From positions 1 through 64,000 of the forward strand of contig CALHFG010000114.1 of the NCBI GenBank assembly GCA_938029215.1: DNA of 64,000 nucleotides. Direction: 5' to 3'. The notes beneath the pieces were generated by a model. The model had not been told where the DNA came from. It did not search any database and was given only the letters and a program-made list of their open reading frames with translations. Shown here one piece after another: positions 50,184 to 59,124 of this stretch (its first letter is position 1; each line of letters starts with the position of its first letter). Position numbers and translations under genes: made by a program. The stretch is from an uncultured Acidimicrobiales bacterium (GTDB lineage: Bacteria > Actinomycetota > Acidimicrobiia > Acidimicrobiales > SZUA-35).

Positions 50184-51923
50184 ATCGCAATTCTGATCGA
50201 CGCTGAAAACCTGTCTATGAGTCGGCCAGACCGGCCGCTCTTTACCGATGTTTCGGTCACCGTAAACACCGGTGATCGGGTTGGCCTGGTAGGAATCAAC
50301 GGCACCGGAAAGTCGACGCTGCTTCGGGTGCTTGCAGGAACGGCCGAAGCCGAAAGCGGGACCATCCGCCGAGGGCGCGATCTTGAGCTAGCCGTTTTAG
50401 ATCAGGATGCAGCCTTGCCACCTGGGAAAGTGCTCGATTCGGTCTTGGCAACCGGGGCAGAGAAGTGGGAAGCCGAGGCGGCGTTGAGTCGTCTTGGAAT
50501 GGGGGAGTTTTTCGACGTCTCTACCTCGGACCTGTCCGGCGGTGAAAAGAAGCGGGTTGCCCTGGCGATCGCGCTTGTTCGGCCATCGAACCTGCTCATC
50601 CTCGACGAGCCCACCAACCACCTGGACATCGATGGGATCATGTGGTTGGAGGAGCGATTGGAGGCCTACCGCGGTGGCTTGGTCTTGGTGACTCACGACC
50701 GGCATGTGCTCGACCGTCTCACCACCCACGTGCTCGAACTCGATCGAGGCAAGAGCTACGTGCACACCGGCGGGTATGGCAGCTACCTGGAAGGCAAGGG
50801 TGAGCGGGCCGCCGCGGCGGAGTCGGCGGAGGCGGTGCGCAAAAACCTGGCGAAGCAGGAGCTGGCGTGGTTGCGGCGGGGTGCTCCCGCTCGAACCTCA
50901 AAGCCCAAGTATCGAGTGGAAGCCGCAAAGGCCCTGATCGCTGACAAGCCGGAGGGGCCAGCTCGGCCGGCTGAACTTCACCTCGAGTTCCCGACGCCTC
51001 GCCTGGGCGACATCGTCATCGAGCTCGACGAGATTGTGGGCTCAGCCCCCGATGGACGCCAGTTGTTCGGACCGTTCGATTTGAAATTGGATCCACGCGA
51101 ACGGCTGGCGATTCGTGGCGGCAATGGTGCAGGTAAGAGCACCCTTCTCAACATCATGGCCAAAAAGCTGGAGCCGACCAGCGGCACGGTGCGGTGGGGG
51201 ACCACAGTCGAGTTCGGCTACTACACCCAACAATCCGACGACGCGTTCGACCCGACCGCAAGGGTTCGCGAGGTGATTGCGGGACCAAACCGCAAGCCCG
51301 ACTGGACCGACGCTCGGCTGCTCGAAGCGTTCTGGTTCGACACCGACGCTCAGTGGGCGCAGGTCAGCACGTTGTCGGGCGGCGAGCGTCGGCGGCTACA
51401 CCTACTGACCGTTCTTGCGGCGAAGCCGAACGTGATGCTGCTGGACGAACCAACCAACGATCTCGACTTGGAAACGCTGCGAGCGCTTGAAGACTTTCTA
51501 GAGGACTGGCCCGGAGCGCTGGTGATCGTCAGTCACGATCGAGCGTTCCTCGACCGGGTGGCGAATCGTCAGCTCACCATTACCCCCGATGGTGTCGTGC
51601 ACGATGGTGCCAACGGTGTGCCCGTGCCTGGAGTAGCTTCCACCGCAACACCGGCCCCAAAGCCCAAGGGCGACACGCGAGCCGACCGGCCAAAGGGCAA
51701 GTCGAAGAGCGCCTTGAGTAACAAGATCCGAGACGCGGAAAAAGAGATCGCCAAGCTCGATTCTCGGAAGAAGAAGCTGGAGGCCGAGATGGCCGAGCTC
51801 GCCACGAGCACCGACTATCAGAAGCTCACCGACCTCAGTGCGGAGCACGCAGCCGTCGTCGATCAGCTTGACGAGATCGAGCTGCGGTGGCTCGAACTGT
51901 CCGAGGAACGAGACACCCTGTAG
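50184..51923 (+). CDS. ABC-F family ATPase (Uup-like), probable ATC start
   Basis: 579 residues from ATC 50184. Two ABC domains with Walker A GINGTGKST and GGNGAGKST, signatures LSGGEKKR and LSGGERRR, Walker B LLILDEPTNHLD and VMLLDEPTNDLD, and a C-terminal coiled coil (about 500-579) as in Uup. ABC-F proteins act on ribosomes; Uup has also been linked to DNA structures. ATG 50217 would delete the first beta strand (AILIDAENLS); from ATC 50184 the distance to the first Walker A equals that in E. coli Uup within one residue, and TACTCT lies exactly 6 bases upstream. Confidence 0.9.
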   Translation: MAILIDAENLSMSRPDRPLFTDVSVTVNTGDRVGLVGINGTGKSTLLRVLAGTAEAESGTIRRGRDLELAVLDQDAALPPGKVLDSVLATGAEKWEAEAALSRLGMGEFFDVSTSDLSGGEKKRVALAIALVRPSNLLILDEPTNHLDIDGIMWLEERLEAYRGGLVLVTHDRHVLDRLTTHVLELDRGKSYVHTGGYGSYLEGKGERAAAAESAEAVRKNLAKQELAWLRRGAPARTSKPKYRVEAAKALIADKPEGPARPAELHLEFPTPRLGDIVIELDEIVGSAPDGRQLFGPFDLKLDPRERLAIRGGNGAGKSTLLNIMAKKLEPTSGTVRWGTTVEFGYYTQQSDDAFDPTARVREVIAGPNRKPDWTDARLLEAFWFDTDAQWAQVSTLSGGERRRLHLLTVLAAKPNVMLLDEPTNDLDLETLRALEDFLEDWPGALVIVSHDRAFLDRVANRQLTITPDGVVHDGANGVPVPGVASTATPAPKPKGDTRADRPKGKSKSALSNKIRDAEKEIAKLDSRKKKLEAEMAELATSTDYQKLTDLSAEHAAVVDQLDEIELRWLELSEERDTL

Positions 51924-51987
51924 TTGTCGTGAGTACCCGGATGAACCGATTGCGGGTGTCGTGCGTTCAGTTAGTTGAGGTAAACAA

Positions 51988-52176
51988 ATGAGTTCGTATT
52001 ACAACCCACGAGGTTCTCTCCCAATTGACACGCCGAGGCACGCCGGTCTCGAAAGCCGAGCACACACGCCCAACGACGGATTCCACACCCGCCCTCCGCG
52101 GAAAGATCGATCGTTGCGGGCACGACTGAACAGGCTGGTTTCGGTCATGAGATCTCGCCGGCGATCAGCCGGCTAG
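51988..52176 (+). CDS. Small basic protein
   Basis: 62 residues (SSYYNPRGSLPIDTPRH..., Arg-rich second half with RARLNRLVSVMRSRRR). GAGGT lies 9 bases before the ATG, and the region is less GC-rich than its surroundings. No family recognised. It fills most of the 274-base gap between the ABC-F and LLM genes. The Shine-Dalgarno and the basic amphipathic C terminus favour a real gene, but codon evidence is thin. Confidence 0.5.
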   Translation: MSSYYNPRGSLPIDTPRHAGLESRAHTPNDGFHTRPPRKDRSLRARLNRLVSVMRSRRRSAG

Positions 52177-52197
52177 TGAAGCGATGTGTGGCGGTTC

Positions 52198-53112
52198 CTA
52201 TGCGAGCGCAGCGACAAGCGGGGCCATCATCTCGGCGTCTCTGACCACGTAGTGGGTGATGCCCAATTGTTCTCTGAGTCGTTCGATCTTCTCTTGAACC
52301 TGAGTCGGCGATCCCGCCAGTACGAACGGTGTGTTGTCCAACACGGCTCTGCTGAGGCCGGTTCGTTCACTCATCGGGTCGAGCACGGCATCGACCTCGC
52401 TCGATATCGAATGCACCGCAGTCGCCTGAACCAAGGCGGATCGTTCGGGGCCGTCCGTGTGTTCGATCGGGCCCAGCCACTGGCTGCGTCGGGCAAGATC
52501 GGCTTCTGAGAACCCTCCGGCGCTTGGCGCTCCGCTCTCGGGGTCGTGGGTCAGGCCGGTGAATTGAAAGATGTCCGCATGTTCGGCCGCGGCCGACACC
52601 ATACGTTGGCCATGAGCTCCGATCAGAAACGGCACTCGAGTCTGAGACGGGCGAACCCCGAGGTCCTCAACGTTGACGGTGACCTCTCGTCCCTTCATGT
52701 GGCTGGAACCGGTGTCGAGCAGGGAGCGCAGGACGGTCATGGTTTCGAGAAATCGTGTAACTCGTCGGCCCGGCGGGCGCAGCTGTATGTCTGCGGCATC
52801 ATGTTCGGACTGCATGTATCCCGAGCCGAGGCCGAGCGTGAGACGCCCGTCGGTCAGCCGGTCGAACGTGGCTGCGGTTCGGGCCAGCAGCACTACGTTG
52901 TGAAACTCGTTGTTCACGACCAACGGGCCGAAGCGGAGCGTCGAGGTAGCCTCGGCGGCGGTGAGCAGCGGCAGGAACGGGTCGACCTCGCCAATGTGAT
53001 CGAACGAGAAGAGTTCTCTGTAACCGAGGTCTTCGACCTTCCGAGCGTGGTCGCGAAGTGCGACGGCATCGTGGAACGGGCCGTTTTGAACGCCGAAGGT
53101 GATGCCGGTCAT
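52198..53112 (-). CDS. LLM-class (luciferase-like) F420-type oxidoreductase
   Basis: 304 residues from ATG 53112. A bacterial luciferase-like TIM barrel: ITFGVQNGPF, EDLGYRELFSFDH, LLTAAEATSTLRFGPLVVNN, LGLGSGYMQSEHDA and PFLIGAHGQRM. It resembles the actinobacterial F420-dependent subgroup typified by MSMEG_2516. Cofactor F420 rather than FMN is inference. TAGGTT (53125-53120) lies 7 bases before the ATG (leaderless); a TTG at 53121 is also in frame. Confidence 0.88.
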   Translation of the reverse strand: MTGITFGVQNGPFHDAVALRDHARKVEDLGYRELFSFDHIGEVDPFLPLLTAAEATSTLRFGPLVVNNEFHNVVLLARTAATFDRLTDGRLTLGLGSGYMQSEHDAADIQLRPPGRRVTRFLETMTVLRSLLDTGSSHMKGREVTVNVEDLGVRPSQTRVPFLIGAHGQRMVSAAAEHADIFQFTGLTHDPESGAPSAGGFSEADLARRSQWLGPIEHTDGPERSALVQATAVHSISSEVDAVLDPMSERTGLSRAVLDNTPFVLAGSPTQVQEKIERLREQLGITHYVVRDAEMMAPLVAALA

Positions 53113-53228
53113 AATGTGCAACCTATCAGTTGCGCATGGCGCTCCGGTGGTCGCCCGTCGGTCGATCGGTGCCAGGGAGTGACTTGGCCCACTCGTCGTT
53201 GGGTGGGTCTGGTCGGTAGTCTGGTCAT

Positions 53229-53882
53229 ATGGCCGTTACCGAGAACCCAGCAGAGGAAACCGCTGCTGACCCCACCAAGCCGCTCTCTGTCTCCGAGACT
53301 GCGCTTGCCACCGTGCTCGAGGTGCGAGCCCAAGAAGACGACCCGGCGAATACCGCGCTGAAGGTGGCGATCACCGGCTCGAACATGACTGAGTTTCAGT
53401 ACGCATTGGAACTCCTTGCCATCGCCGAGGCGGCCGACGACGATCTGGTTTACTCGCAGGGGCCGAAGGATGAGCTCACCGTCATCATCCCCGCCGACAG
53501 TGCCAAGAACATGCTGGGTTCCACCCTCGACGTTCCGGCCGCTAATACGCCCGGCGGACTCGTGATTCGTAACCCCAACTCGCCCGACCCTCTGGAGGGC
53601 CTCGACATCGAACTCGAGGGCGAGCTGCCAGAACAGATCCAGCAGGTTCTGGATCAGGCGATCAACCCAGCCCTGGCGTCGCACGGTGGTTATGCAACGC
53701 TGGTCGGCGTGGATGGTTCGAAAGCGATCGTCACCATGGGTGGTGGATGCCAAGGTTGCGCCGCCAGCGCAATGACGCTGCGAGACGGCATCACCAAGAT
53801 GCTCAAGGACGCTCTGCCTCAACTCACTGAAGTCATCGACGCGACCGACCACACTGCGGGTGAGAACCCCTTCTATACCTGA
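53229..53882 (+). CDS. nfuA: NfuA-like Fe-S carrier
   Basis: 217 residues. An N-terminal A-type (IscA/HesB-like) domain that has lost all its Cys (about 18-112), a linker, and a C-terminal Nfu domain with GGGCQGCAAS (CxxC) that would hold a [4Fe-4S] cluster between two subunits. NfuA proteins protect and deliver clusters to target enzymes in the cytoplasm. ATG 53229 follows TAGTCT (53217-53222) by 6 bases (leaderless). It is the second Fe-S carrier in the window with Mrp. Confidence 0.92.
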   Translation: MAVTENPAEETAADPTKPLSVSETALATVLEVRAQEDDPANTALKVAITGSNMTEFQYALELLAIAEAADDDLVYSQGPKDELTVIIPADSAKNMLGSTLDVPAANTPGGLVIRNPNSPDPLEGLDIELEGELPEQIQQVLDQAINPALASHGGYATLVGVDGSKAIVTMGGGCQGCAASAMTLRDGITKMLKDALPQLTEVIDATDHTAGENPFYT

Positions 53883-53929
53883 CGTCTCTGCGTTCCGAGA
53901 GCCGTCCGAGAGTCGAAGGTCAACCTGCA

Positions 53930-54601
53930 ATGGCGCCGACCACTCGGTTCGCAGGTTTTGTTGGGCTCATTGGGACGGCGTCGCTTTTGTTGCTGGTGTT
54001 TGGCCCGCAACCGCCGGTCGCGATTTCGGACTACGTGTATCGGGTCAGAATCACCGACTGCCGAATCACCACGCCCCAAGTGGCCACGGCCTTTCGAATC
54101 TCCGATGATCTTCTGGTGTCGGTGGCGCACCCCTTCGATGAGATCGAAGCGTTCCACCTGGACGGGCCCGATGGTGAACTCGAGGCCGATGTTGTAGCCA
54201 TGCGGCTCGAACGCGACCTCGCGATACTCCGGCTCCGAGAACCCACTGATGTTCCTGCCGGCCAACTTCGCAATCGAGAGATTCCCAAGGATCGTCCCGT
54301 GAAGCTGGCAACGTTCAACGGCAAGGGGGAATTGAGCGTCGACGATGCGCATGCGCTACGTCGTGCCTGGGTCACGATTGCTGGCGAGGGGCGACGACGG
54401 TCGATTGAACTCGAAGCCAATATTGTGGCCGGTGACTCCGGAGCTCCCGTGATTTACGAAGATCGGATCGTCGGTGCGGTGTTCGCAACGACCCGCGGCA
54501 GGGATCGCGGTTGGGCCGTTTCGCTGCCCGAAATCACCGAGCTGCTCGAGACCCTCACAGATGATCCCCAGCCCCTTCCGATCGGCTGCCCGGTTGAGTA
54601 G
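53930..54601 (+). CDS. Membrane-anchored trypsin-like serine protease
   Basis: 223 residues. An N-terminal signal anchor (about 9-26) and a compact chymotrypsin-fold domain with all three catalytic residues: His in LLVSVAHPFD, Asp in RDLAILRL, and Ser in VAGDSGAPVIY. Cys near residue 44 and near 220 could form a disulfide outside the cell. No PDZ domain. Start at ATG 53930, 47 bases after nfuA; co-transcription is possible. Confidence 0.86.
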   Translation: MAPTTRFAGFVGLIGTASLLLLVFGPQPPVAISDYVYRVRITDCRITTPQVATAFRISDDLLVSVAHPFDEIEAFHLDGPDGELEADVVAMRLERDLAILRLREPTDVPAGQLRNREIPKDRPVKLATFNGKGELSVDDAHALRRAWVTIAGEGRRRSIELEANIVAGDSGAPVIYEDRIVGAVFATTRGRDRGWAVSLPEITELLETLTDDPQPLPIGCPVE

Positions 54602-54613
54602 CCGATCGATCGA

Positions 54614-55513
54614 CTAGAACTGGCCGAGTCCGCGAAGGAAGTCCACGCTCGCGGCTACATCGGTCACCGGACCTTCGCCTTCGGCTGGCATGGCGCCGCC
54701 GATGGCGCAGTCCTGCTCAACGACGTACCAGCCGTCGAACCCGGCCGATTCCATGGTGTTGATCACTTCGGCGATCGGAAGGTCACCGGCTCCGAGAGCC
54801 GGGAAGAGGCCAGCCTGTACCGATGACATCAGCGAAATGGGCGAGTCGCCCTGTTGTGATGCGGTAAACGCTCCGGCGAGCTCGTTATTCATGTCCTTCA
54901 GGTGCACGAGCCCCACACGATCGTGGTTCTTCTTGGCGAACTCCAGCGGGTCGGTGCCACCAAGCGCCAGGTGCGCGGTGTCGAGCACAAACTTCACGGG
55001 GCTCGAGTCGAGCAATCGGTTAACATCGTCGACGGTCTCGACGGCGATCCCCACGTGCTCGTGCACCACCTGTGTAAGGCCCATGTCGTCACAGATCTCT
55101 TCGACCATGGCGAGGCCAGCGACGAGCCGCGACCACTGGGCATTGGTCAGGTCCTCGCGCGGTGCCCAGTCCCAGCTCATGACCGGAGCGGTGTTGTAGT
55201 AGACCGCACCACCGGCCTTGAGGAGCTCGGCTGCCTCAATGGCAGCTTTCTCCGCTGCACCAGCTTCGCTCTCGTCGTGCAGCACCAAGGGCACAAAGCC
55301 GGCCAGGAGTCCCAACCGATGACCTGCCAGGGCTGTGGTGAGTTCGGTGGGGTTGGTCGGGAGCCAGCCCAACGATCCCAGTTCGGTTTGGGTGAACCCG
55401 AGCGAGCTCATTTCGGAAAGCACACGGTCGACGCTCAGCTGGTGGCCCCAGCCGGGGACCTCGCAGATTCCCCAGGAAATCGGGGCGGTGGCAACACGAT
55501 CGAAGAAAGACAT
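54614..55513 (-). CDS. iolE: Sugar phosphate isomerase/epimerase-fold protein, probable inosose dehydratase (IolE-like)
   Basis: 299 residues from ATG 55513. Xylose-isomerase-type TIM barrel: APISWGICEVPGWG, EMSSLGFTQTELGSLG, VVHEHVG, FVLDTAHLALGG, VHLKDM and GWYVVEQD, with the His, Asp and Glu metal ligands. The pattern fits IolE/MocC 2-keto-myo-inositol dehydratase, and the neighbours are inositol-type genes, but the fold is shared by many epimerases. TACACT (55526-55521) lies 7 bases before the ATG (leaderless). It is divergent from the transporter operon. Confidence 0.83.
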   Translation of the reverse strand: MSFFDRVATAPISWGICEVPGWGHQLSVDRVLSEMSSLGFTQTELGSLGWLPTNPTELTTALAGHRLGLLAGFVPLVLHDESEAGAAEKAAIEAAELLKAGGAVYYNTAPVMSWDWAPREDLTNAQWSRLVAGLAMVEEICDDMGLTQVVHEHVGIAVETVDDVNRLLDSSPVKFVLDTAHLALGGTDPLEFAKKNHDRVGLVHLKDMNNELAGAFTASQQGDSPISLMSSVQAGLFPALGAGDLPIAEVINTMESAGFDGWYVVEQDCAIGGAMPAEGEGPVTDVAASVDFLRGLGQF

Positions 55514-55668
55514 GGCGCGCAGTGTAAGACACCAAAGGCATTTGTTACAGGGTCGAGTCGGAATTAAGTAAAAGGCGTGGACTTTTTGCAAACAGCAGCG
55601 GAGCTGAACTAGTGTCCACTGTCACAAGGACCGGCGGGAGAGCCGATCCATGACTGGGGAGTACCCGA
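55514..55668 (+). promoter_or_regulatory. Promoter region of the importer/catabolic operon
   Basis: TTGCAA (55586-55591) and TAGTGT (55610-55615) form a -35/-10 pair with an 18-base spacer for the binding-protein gene, giving a leader of about 47 bases that ends in a GGGGAG Shine-Dalgarno. Bases 55535-55585 are AT-richer than average and could hold a repressor site, but I see no convincing palindrome. Confidence 0.45.
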
Positions 55669-56745
55669 ATGACCACTAATTTGAAGCGCCTCCTGGCGTT
55701 GCTATTTGCTTTCTCGCTGGTTGCGGCCGCATGCGGCTCCAACGCACCCGAAGAATCATCTGATGATTCGAGCGGCGATGATGGCTCCACCGAGACCACC
55801 GAAGCCATGGAGGAATCAGACGACGGCGATGCCGAGCCTTCTGACGACGGCGATGGCGAAGAAGTCACCCCTGTACAGGGCAGCGACTTTACCTTCTACA
55901 TGATCACCCACTCCGACGACGGCCCGTTCTGGTCCGTCCTTAAGCGTGGTGCTGACCAGGCTGCTGAAGACCTCGGCGTAGAGCTCGTATGGCAGGGATC
56001 GAACAACGACCCCGCCGTTCAGGCCGCTGACATCGACGCTGCGGTCGCCTCCGGCGCCGACGGCATCGCTGCTTCGCTTCCTTCCCCCGACCAGCTGATT
56101 CCCGGCCTGAAGGCCGCTGTTGATGCCGGTATCCCCGTCTACACCCTCAACTCGGGCGTAAACGACTACCAGGACATCGGCGCCACCACCCACGTTGGCC
56201 AGACCGAGGTCATCGCCGGTAACGGTGCAGGTAACCGCTTCAACGGAACCGACGCCACCCACATCCTGTGTGGCCGTCAGGAGCAGGACAACGTTGCACT
56301 CAACGAGCGCTGTGACGGTCTCGCCGAGACCTTCAACGGCAAGGTCACCTCGGCCTTCATGGATCTCGACGCCGACCAGACCGCTCAGGAAGCAGCCATC
56401 AACGCTGCCATGGCCGCCGATCCCTCGATCGACGGCTTCATGGGCGTAGGACCGGTCATCACCATGTCCGGCCTTCGTGCATCCCAGGCCCTCGGCCGTG
56501 AGATGCCCATCGGTGGCTTCGACATCACCCCCGAGCTCATCGACGCCATCGAAGGTGGCGAGGTGCTCTTCACCGTTGACCAGCAGCAGTACCTCCAGGG
56601 CTACATGCCGGTTCTCCTCATGTTCCTTGAGGTCACCAACAAGAACACCCTCGGTGGCGGTCTTCCGATCCTCACCGGTCCGGGCTTCGTAACCGCTGAC
56701 AACGCTGCCGACGTGAAGGCTCTCGTAGCCGCCGGTACTCGCTGA
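55669..56745 (+). CDS. Sugar ABC transporter substrate-binding lipoprotein
   Basis: 358 residues. Lipoprotein signal with lipobox VAAACGS (Cys at about 22), a linker of about 45 residues made of Asp, Glu, Ser and Thr, then a Peripla_BP_4 (ribose/inositol-type) domain: FWSVLKRGADQAAEDLG, SNNDPAVQAADIDAAV, GIPVYTLNSG and VDQQQYLQGY. The codons are strongly biased to GCC, GAC and ACC, which suggests high expression. Binds the imported sugar or cyclitol outside the cell. GGGGAG precedes the ATG by 9 bases. First gene of the operon. Confidence 0.93.
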   Translation: MTTNLKRLLALLFAFSLVAAACGSNAPEESSDDSSGDDGSTETTEAMEESDDGDAEPSDDGDGEEVTPVQGSDFTFYMITHSDDGPFWSVLKRGADQAAEDLGVELVWQGSNNDPAVQAADIDAAVASGADGIAASLPSPDQLIPGLKAAVDAGIPVYTLNSGVNDYQDIGATTHVGQTEVIAGNGAGNRFNGTDATHILCGRQEQDNVALNERCDGLAETFNGKVTSAFMDLDADQTAQEAAINAAMAADPSIDGFMGVGPVITMSGLRASQALGREMPIGGFDITPELIDAIEGGEVLFTVDQQQYLQGYMPVLLMFLEVTNKNTLGGGLPILTGPGFVTADNAADVKALVAAGTR

Positions 56746-56960
56746 TTCAGCTCAGTTAGCTAGATAGTTAGTTTCAGAACGGGAGGCCAGGCCCACAGTG
56801 GTTTGGCCTCCCGATCTGGTTCTGCGGCAGGTTCGGGGAGAATTGGACCGGCCGCAGGTCTCGCCAAGAGCAGAGACATCTCCCACGAGCGTTGGTGTAT
56901 CGAACACCGAAGCGTCTCGGAAGAGCATTTGCAAGGTTGTTTTAACAAAGGGGATTAGGG
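56746..56960 (+). promoter_or_regulatory. Intercistronic region with a stem-loop between binding protein and permease
   Basis: The 215-base gap has no gene. GGGAGGCCA (56781-56789) and TGGCCTCCC (56804-56812) pair perfectly around a 14-base loop, without a T run. Such a stem after a binding-protein gene commonly stabilises or partly terminates the message so that more binding protein than permease is made. An AT-rich patch with TTGTTTTAACAA (56937-56948) and an AAGGGG Shine-Dalgarno lead into the permease. Confidence 0.55.
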
Positions 56961-59114
56961 ATGACGGACTCTGTTCCAGGGACCGGAGACATGGTTGTGA
57001 TCGACGAGGCCACCGCCGCCGAGATCGCAGCTGAAGCGGAAGAAACCGCAGTAACGGGAGCCGATGAGCGCCTCGCCTATCGAGGCGTATTCCAGCGGCT
57101 GCTTATTCGGCCTGAGGTCGGTGCCATCATCGGCGCCGCAGCCGTTTGGGCCTTCTTTTGGTCGGTAGCCGACACCTTCGGCGTCGCTACAGGCTTCGCG
57201 TCGGTTCTCGACGTGTCCGCCACGCTCGGCATCATGGCCGTCGCCGTGTCGCTGCTCATGATCGGCGGCGAATTCGATCTTTCCTCCGGTGCGGCAACAG
57301 GCGCCCTGGGTATTGTCACGATTCTCTTGGTGAAGGACATCGGCGAACTGGGCGGTGCGGGCCTCAGCCTGCATATTGCAATACCGCTGTCGTTGATTGT
57401 TGCGCTCGGGCTGGGATTCTTTAACGGCGTGATGGTCGAAAAGACCGGGCTGCCCAGCTTCATCGTGACGTTGGCGACGTTCTTCATCCTTCGAGGCTTC
57501 AAGCTCGGGTTCTCCAAGCTCATCATCGACAACATCTCGGTTGGTCGAATCGACGAGGCCGCCGCCAACGCTGAATTGGACAAAGGCAGCAGAGGGTACG
57601 AGTTCTGGAAGCCGGTCTTCGATGGCGTCTGGGCCCGAAACGACCACATTCTTGACTCTCGTGACACCATCTGGCTTGTGGGATTCCTGGTCGGAGGGTC
57701 TCTCCTGGCCGCGGCGATCTATGAGATGAACTTCCGCAGCAACGACAAGCGGAACCCGATGGGTCTCATTGTGATGGCCGCTGGAATCGCCGGCGCTATT
57801 GCGACCATCCTCTACATGCATAACTCCGACGGTCGCAGCGCAAACGTTCTCGCTGCAGCGCTGTTGGCGGTTGCAGCTCTCGCCTCGTTTGGTGGCCTCG
57901 CCCTCTGGCGATACAAACGACAGGCTCCCGGTTCAACCTTGTTCTCGAATGAGACTCTGGTATGGGCCATCGCGGGTGTGGTTGCGCTCAACATTGGCAT
58001 CTTCCTCGCCGGATGGCTTGGCGTTGAATCCCAGGAGAGCGTCCTCGATCTGGTCGGCGGGCTACGTTGGCCGCTGGTTCTTCTCGGAGCTGCAGCAGGT
58101 GCGTATCAGGTGTGGCGTACGCAGGGCTCGAACTTCGCCAACGATCCGTTCCGAATCGGTGCCACCGTGGCAGCGATTGCGGCGTCGGTTGCGTTCGCCG
58201 TCTACGCCTTCATGTTCATGACAACTGAGCAGGGGCTTCGAGCCATCCTCTTCGGCCTCTTCGTCCTCGCCGGTTTGCTGCTCCTCGCGATGGCGGCCTA
58301 CAAAGCCGGTCGTGTTTCGCCGGTCGCACGGGGGCTGGTCCTGTCGGTGACCGCACTGATGGGCCTACGGCTGGCTTGGTTCGTTCAAGGTCAGTCACGC
58401 AGCACAAAGTTCCGCACCGAGGCCTTCAGCGTGATTTTGCTGACCGCACTGATGCTTCTGGTCTGGGCCCTTGTTTCTACCTTCTTCGAAACCCGACGTG
58501 AAGACGATGCCCGAGCTGCCAGCCTTTCCGGTCTGCTCGCCCGAGGCGGTCTGTTGGCTATCGGAATTGGACTCATTGCCCGGCTGCTCTTCACCACCAC
58601 CGACGAACAGGCCGCAGGTCAAACCAACCCCGCCAACTTCCGTATGAGCGTGCTGTGGTTTATCGGTATCACGATCTTCGCTACCTGGCTCCTGGGGAGC
58701 ACGAAGTTCGGCAGCTGGATCTTCGCTGTCGGTGGCAACAAGCAGGCGGCCCGCCAGATCGGTGTTCCAGCGGCTCGAACCAAGACCCAACTGTTCATGA
58801 TTGTCTCGGTCGCCGCGTGGCTTGTAGGTCTGCTGTTGGCGTTCCGCCTGAACACGTTGCAGTCCGGCACCGGCAACGGTCTCGAATTCGAATACATCAT
58901 CGCCGCGGTGGTTGGAGGAACCCTTCTCACCGGTGGCTACGGATCGGCCTTTGGTGCTGCGATCGGTGCACTCATTATTGCGATGTCTAAGCAGGGCATC
59001 CCCGGCGCCCGCTGGAACTCTGACTGGCGATTCGCCTTCCTCGGAATCATCCTGCTGTCGGCCGTGATCGCCAACAACTTCATCAAGACCAAAGCCGAAG
59101 CGGCAGGAAGATAG
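56961..59114 (+). CDS. RbsC-type ABC permease with a large membrane insertion
   Basis: 717 residues, about twice the family norm of 320-350. The core permease (BPD_transp_2) is split: the N-terminal part has [13 protein letters not shown]-like [18 protein letters not shown] (about 95-112) and [18 protein letters not shown]; the C-terminal part from about 560 has [30 protein letters not shown] and [14 protein letters not shown]. Between about 240 and 560 lie some nine extra hydrophobic segments with no match I recognise. An N-terminal soluble stretch of about 40 acidic residues is also unusual. It would pass the sugar or inositol through the membrane. Start at ATG 56961 with a Shine-Dalgarno. 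Confidence 0.87.
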   Translation: MTDSVPGTGDMVVIDEATAAEIAAEAEETAVTGADERLAYRGVFQRLLIRPEVGAIIGAAAVWAFFWSVADTFGVATGFASVLDVSATLGIMAVAVSLLMIGGEFDLSSGAATGALGIVTILLVKDIGELGGAGLSLHIAIPLSLIVALGLGFFNGVMVEKTGLPSFIVTLATFFILRGFKLGFSKLIIDNISVGRIDEAAANAELDKGSRGYEFWKPVFDGVWARNDHILDSRDTIWLVGFLVGGSLLAAAIYEMNFRSNDKRNPMGLIVMAAGIAGAIATILYMHNSDGRSANVLAAALLAVAALASFGGLALWRYKRQAPGSTLFSNETLVWAIAGVVALNIGIFLAGWLGVESQESVLDLVGGLRWPLVLLGAAAGAYQVWRTQGSNFANDPFRIGATVAAIAASVAFAVYAFMFMTTEQGLRAILFGLFVLAGLLLLAMAAYKAGRVSPVARGLVLSVTALMGLRLAWFVQGQSRSTKFRTEAFSVILLTALMLLVWALVSTFFETRREDDARAASLSGLLARGGLLAIGIGLIARLLFTTTDEQAAGQTNPANFRMSVLWFIGITIFATWLLGSTKFGSWIFAVGGNKQAARQIGVPAARTKTQLFMIVSVAAWLVGLLLAFRLNTLQSGTGNGLEFEYIIAAVVGGTLLTGGYGSAFGAAIGALIIAMSKQGIPGARWNSDWRFAFLGIILLSAVIANNFIKTKAEAAGR

Positions 59115-59124
59115 CGCCGTTCGT

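Noticed and set aside
54902-55567. 221-codon plus-strand frame opposite the IolE-like gene
   Set aside because: The minus strand has the complete TIM-barrel motifs; the plus frame shows none.
56892-56911. Small GGTGT/ACACC stem before the permease
   Set aside because: Five base pairs only; too weak to call beside the 9-bp stem at 56781-56812.
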